Assembly (NCBI RefSeq): GCF_034058155.1
Contig: NZ_CP139148.1
Coordinates: 2,542,001-2,606,000, forward strand
Length of the DNA: 64,000 nucleotides
From: Flavobacterium sp. KACC 22761
GTDB lineage: Bacteria; Bacteroidota; Bacteroidia; Flavobacteriales; Flavobacteriaceae
Direction of reading: 5' to 3'
The notes beneath the pieces are model-generated. The model saw only the letters and a list, made by a program, of their open reading frames with translations. It was not told the DNA's origin and ran no database searches. This document shows, in pieces, positions 60,901 through 64,000 of this stretch (its first letter is position 1; every line of letters starts with the position of its first letter). The translations under genes and the position numbers were made by a program.

Positions 60901-61208
60901 TGCTTTGTTATTGCGGGTGCAAAAGTGCAACTATTTTTGGAATACACAAAGGATTTTTGAAAAAATTTTCGATTTATTTTTTTAGGAAAATGATTTTGAA
61001 CATTCAGGATGTATAAATATCAAAAGTTAATGAGTTTGTATTTGTTTGGTTAATAGTATTTTGTTTTGAGTTTAAGAAACGAATATGAATGCGTTTTTCT
61101 TCTTTTTTCAGGGTGAAAAAAAATAGAGAATTTGGAATTTATTTTTATTTGAAAGAATAATCTTGTGTTTTTAAGATTGAATTATTAGGCTTGTGATTTT
61201 AGAGGAAT

Positions 61209-61239
61209 AAAAAAGCCTCAGATTGCTCCGAAGCTTTAT
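61209..61239 (-). terminator. Terminator after the TlpA-like thioredoxin gene
   Basis: AAAGCCTCAGA / TCCGAAGCTTT with a TTGC loop and two wobble/mismatch pairs, minus-strand T run. No gene was found between tRNA-Glu and this point (60901-61208). Confidence 0.75.
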
Positions 61240-61266
61240 AATGATTTTATGAGCGCTAAAATAGAA

Positions 61267-62619
61267 TTAGATTTTCAAACTGTTCAATAACTCAATAAGT
61301 TTTGGGTCAGATGGTTTTGGTGCTCGTGCTGAAACGATATTACCATTAGGATCAAGAAGGATAAAAGTTGGAATTTGCTCGATACCATAGGCTTTCATAA
61401 ATTCTGATTTAAATTCGTTATCAGCCAATAACTGAATACCTCCTAATTGTTTTTCTGTAACAAATTTGCTCCATTTGTCGTGATCTTTCATCGCATCTAC
61501 TGAAATAGTCACAAACTCAATATTTTTTCCTTTATATTGTTCTTCCAGTTTCTGAAGAAACGGAATTTCCTTAACACATGGACCACACCATGTTGCCCAA
61601 AGATCAATATAAATATATTTTCCCTTCAGATCTTCTAGAGTGGTTTTTCCTCCTTTGTGATTTTCATAATTAAATGTCGGAGACGGTTTCCCTGGTTGTA
61701 CGGCATTTGTTGTATTGTACAAGGCCGTAAGCTTTTCTTTTAATATTGGATCGTTGGTAATCGATGAATATTCCTGATATATTTTGGCATAATTAGGATT
61801 TTCTATGTTGATGTTGAAACTTGAATTTTCAATCAATCGATTTTTTATGCTTTGACTTTTCAGCGCTTTAATTTTTGGGATTGCATTATTTCCATCAGCA
61901 AATATATTGTTGACATCTCCTGCCACGTTTTCGTAAAATCTGTTTAGCACTATTTGTTGATAGTCGTCTGAAAATAAAAAGTCGGAATCATTGTCCATAT
62001 CAATTCTTTCATCAATCTTCGGATATGTTTCTGAAACTTTAAAATTAGTGTCGTGTCCATAAAATCCATGGCTTTTTTCGTAAAAAAGCAAATTCTTCTG
62101 CTCAAAATAATAAATGCTTCTAGCTTCTTTTTCTTTAAAAGAGGCATCAGTAAATTTTGTTTTTGTATACAAATTAGTGACTGAAGCTTTTATTTCTTGC
62201 AATTTTTTCAGGAATTCATTTTCGTTAAGTGCATATAGTACATCGTATGGGTTTGCAGAAATTATGAGTTGTTTTTGAGCTAAATATTGATTTTCGACAC
62301 TTCCTTTGCCGGTAAATTTTAAAGTTGATGCCAAGTTTGCATCATCAGCATTTATTATCAGTTTGGAATCTTTGGCTAAATATACAGGAATACTATTCTT
62401 AGTCGTTTCGATTTTGTAAACGCGACCAAATTCTACTGTCAGATTTTCTGAAAAACTGCCATCGGCTTTTAGCTTGATTTCTTTGTCAAATAACTCTCCT
62501 TTAATTCTAATTGTTTTGTTTTCTGTATTTGTGATTTTACCTGAAACGGTTGTTGTTCCTTCGGGAGTTGTGAAGGAATATAAAACAACAATCAGCAATA
62601 AAAGCAAGTTTTTTTTCAT
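61267..62619 (-). CDS. TlpA/ResA-like thioredoxin-family protein with N-terminal DUF4369-like domain
   Basis: 450 residues with a signal peptide (MKKNLLLLLIVVLYSFTTPEG). Residues about 20-120 are a beta-sandwich of DUF4369 type (TTVSGKITNTENKTIRIKG). A helical middle follows. The C-terminal ~140 residues are a thioredoxin fold with the redox motif in LWATWCGPCVKEIPFLQKL (CGPC), then the cis-Pro loop QIPTFILL. These proteins act in the periplasm in thiol-disulphide exchange, often for cytochrome maturation or oxidative stress. Partner unknown. Confidence 0.88.
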   Translation of the reverse strand: MKKNLLLLLIVVLYSFTTPEGTTTVSGKITNTENKTIRIKGELFDKEIKLKADGSFSENLTVEFGRVYKIETTKNSIPVYLAKDSKLIINADDANLASTLKFTGKGSVENQYLAQKQLIISANPYDVLYALNENEFLKKLQEIKASVTNLYTKTKFTDASFKEKEARSIYYFEQKNLLFYEKSHGFYGHDTNFKVSETYPKIDERIDMDNDSDFLFSDDYQQIVLNRFYENVAGDVNNIFADGNNAIPKIKALKSQSIKNRLIENSSFNINIENPNYAKIYQEYSSITNDPILKEKLTALYNTTNAVQPGKPSPTFNYENHKGGKTTLEDLKGKYIYIDLWATWCGPCVKEIPFLQKLEEQYKGKNIEFVTISVDAMKDHDKWSKFVTEKQLGGIQLLADNEFKSEFMKAYGIEQIPTFILLDPNGNIVSARAPKPSDPKLIELLNSLKI

Positions 62620-62859
62620 TTTTGGCGGTTTAGATACTTAGTTTTTTGAAATCAAATACTGATTAAAAATAGGAATTAATTTTTTATAATGACATACTTG
62701 ATACATCATTATCTTTACTAAGCAATTTTCTAGGATATGAAAAAAAACTAAAGCGGTCCCCGGGTATATTATTATCTAATTTATATATTAGCATTGAAAA
62801 ACCATTTTTCAAAAGCAATTTACAGTCATTTAATTCTTAATAACAGATCCGGTTAGTTA

Positions 62860-63384
62860 ATGAAAAAAGAGCTCAGTTATCAGCAAATAAAGGAGATTAA
62901 AGAAGCATATTTAAAAGATAATTTGTCTGTAGAGAATCAAATTATAAAATTGATTGTTGCAGGTTATGATGAAAATACTGCAGAAGAGCTAGTTAATGAA
63001 GTGGTGAAAGAGTATAAAAGAGAGCTTGTAGACGTGGCTCAGGACGAAAGTTCAGAAAAAGAAAACCAAAAAATTACCGGAAGCATTATTTTTATGGCTG
63101 CGATTTTAGGGCCTGTTTTTGGTATCAAAGGATTTGAATGGTATGTCTTAGCTGCTATTGTTGCTGGAGTTGCCGGTTATTTTGACTTGATAAAACAGCC
63201 AGTTGCCGGGGTTGTAAGGTCTGTAGTTTTAGTAGTTTTGTTTCCATTGGCTTTCGAATTATATGTCAGCAAGGGAAGTTCGTATTATTATGTCGAGCTG
63301 TTAATTCCATTTTTCATTTGTCTTCTTATCGCATATTTATTCCAGTTCATAATTTCTAAGATATTTTATCCTGAAGAAATTTAA
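62860..63384 (+). CDS. Small membrane protein of unknown function
   Basis: 174 residues. The N-terminal ~65 residues are charged and helical (LSYQQIKEIKEAYLKDN, AEELVNEVVKEYKREL). Four hydrophobic helices follow (IIFMAAILGPVFGIKGF, YVLAAIVAGVAGYF, VVLVVLFPLAFELYV, LIPFFICLLIAYLFQFI). No family recognised. It is 13 bp upstream of the next gene, so the two form an operon. The 240-bp divergent gap before it (62620-62859) shows no recognisable element. Confidence 0.75.
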   Translation: MKKELSYQQIKEIKEAYLKDNLSVENQIIKLIVAGYDENTAEELVNEVVKEYKRELVDVAQDESSEKENQKITGSIIFMAAILGPVFGIKGFEWYVLAAIVAGVAGYFDLIKQPVAGVVRSVVLVVLFPLAFELYVSKGSSYYYVELLIPFFICLLIAYLFQFIISKIFYPEEI

Positions 63385-63397
63385 TTTAAATTAATAA

Positions 63398-63886
63398 ATG
63401 ATGTTCTCTAAATACAATTATAATGAGGCTTTAAAGCGTCTTGAACCAAAAGAAAAACGATGTGGTTATTGTTTTCAAAACGAAGCTCGAAATATTAAGA
63501 ATTACTATTTTATCAAGCTTTATAAAGTAAAAGAAAGAACCAATAATATTGTCCACAGAAGTTTAAAATATGAACAAATAGAGATAGGAATTGCAAGATG
63601 TAATGATTGTTATGAATTTCATCAAGAGCTTTCTCGAAAATCTCCAATATTGAAATATGCAATTTATTTCCTAATTCTGATTTTTGTACTGCCTGCTTTT
63701 GGCTTAAAAATATTTATAGTTGGAATTTTATCGAGCTTAATTCTGTTTTTTTTGCTACATAAATATGCACCAAAAAAAAGTAATAATCCGAAAGAGAGAT
63801 TGACATTAAACCAAGGAATTTCTTCAAATGAAACCATTCAGGATCTTATTGTTGATGGATGGGTGTTTGATAAGCCTGTGGCATAA
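63398..63886 (+). CDS. Membrane protein with zinc-ribbon-like N-terminus
   Basis: 162 residues. KRCGYCFQNEA and IARCNDCYEFHQ each contain CxxC, about 43 residues apart, a likely split zinc ribbon. Two hydrophobic helices follow (YAIYFLILIFVLPAFGLKIFI and GILSSLILFFLL). No family recognised. It starts 13 bp after the preceding small membrane protein gene. Confidence 0.75.
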   Translation: MMFSKYNYNEALKRLEPKEKRCGYCFQNEARNIKNYYFIKLYKVKERTNNIVHRSLKYEQIEIGIARCNDCYEFHQELSRKSPILKYAIYFLILIFVLPAFGLKIFIVGILSSLILFFLLHKYAPKKSNNPKERLTLNQGISSNETIQDLIVDGWVFDKPVA

Positions 63887-63911
63887 TCAGGAAGCGTAAC
63901 TAGATTGAATT

Positions 63912-63946
63912 TGAAAAAAAAAGCTTCAGATTACTCTGAAGCTTTA
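63912..63946. terminator. Terminator at the right end of the window
   Basis: AAAGCTTCAGA / TCTGAAGCTTT with a TTAC loop, perfect 11-bp stem. The long T run is on the minus strand, so it mainly ends the gene entering from the right; it also sits just past the last plus-strand gene. Confidence 0.85.
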
Positions 63947-63957
63947 CTTATGAAAAG

Positions 63958-64000
63958 CTACTTAGTTCTAAAAGCTTTAGGGATTTCAAAGCATTGCGAA
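63958..64000 (-). CDS. C-terminal end of a minus-strand gene cut by the window edge
   Basis: An open minus-strand frame enters from the right edge and reads FEIPKAFRTK before a TAG stop (63958-63960), followed 12 bp later by a terminator with its T run on the minus strand. Only about 13 codons are visible, so the product cannot be named and even its coding status is uncertain. Confidence 0.4.
   Translation of the reverse strand, partial: SQCFEIPKAFRTK

Overview
The window is AT-rich chromosomal DNA from a Bacteroidota bacterium, almost certainly Flavobacterium or a close relative. Evidence: the gldM-gldN-gldO gliding/type IX secretion genes, a SusC/SusD pair, a secreted protein with a T9SS C-terminal sorting domain, TAnnTTTG-type -7 promoter boxes, and many Bacteroidota-typical domains of unknown function (DUF4494, DUF4269, DUF983). 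No phage, insertion sequence, CRISPR array or rRNA was seen. There are two intact tRNA genes (initiator Met and Glu) and one tRNA-Met pseudogene.

Layout. 1-4.6 kb: the 3' end of gldM, then three tandem gldN-family genes, each followed by its own near-identical terminator. 4.6-15.8 kb: housekeeping and mixed genes (FAD oxidoreductase, DUF983, ABC-F ATPase, a divergent App1-type phosphatase / diacylglycerol kinase pair, FemAB/GNAT-like protein, DUF1761, a leucine-rich-repeat protein, acyltransferase, ThuA). The 8.3-8.5 kb gap is entirely a nested hairpin repeat.

15.9-43.3 kb: the main finding, a large locus that looks dedicated to taking up and catabolising peptidoglycan / amino sugars. The minus-strand operon encodes SusC, SusD, NamZ (DUF1343 exo-muramidase), MurQ (MurNAc-6-P etherase), a sodium:solute symporter, a NagZ (GH3) fused to an AmiE-like serine hydrolase, and a DUF5009/NagX membrane protein, ending in a strong terminator. 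Divergent from it are a DeoR-type regulator and a plus-strand series: an FAD/Fe-S D-2-hydroxyacid (probably D-lactate) dehydrogenase, an esterase, a metallophosphoesterase with a PQQ-type propeller, a GHL10/DigH-like glycosidase, a GH20 hexosaminidase, a stand-alone AmiE-like serine hydrolase, and NagA. A repeated AATAACGCAA element lies in front of susC/deoR and again in front of the dehydrogenase, so it is a good candidate for the regulator's operator. MurQ releases D-lactate and GlcNAc-6-P; the dehydrogenase and NagA are the natural next steps. No MurNAc/GlcNAc kinase or NagB was found here.

43.3-64 kb: a T9SS-exported LRR protein, an M13 metallopeptidase, an SDR, small accessory genes, secreted proteins of unknown function, the tRNA-fMet region with tRNA-like fragments nearby, a GT39 glycosyltransferase, a truncated MutS-like ATPase, a secreted Ppx/GppA-like protein, tRNA-Glu, a TlpA-like thioredoxin and two small membrane proteins. 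Many genes here end in variants of one terminator hairpin (AAGCTYCAGA-loop-TCTGAAGCTT). All product calls rest on reading the sequence; no database search was run.
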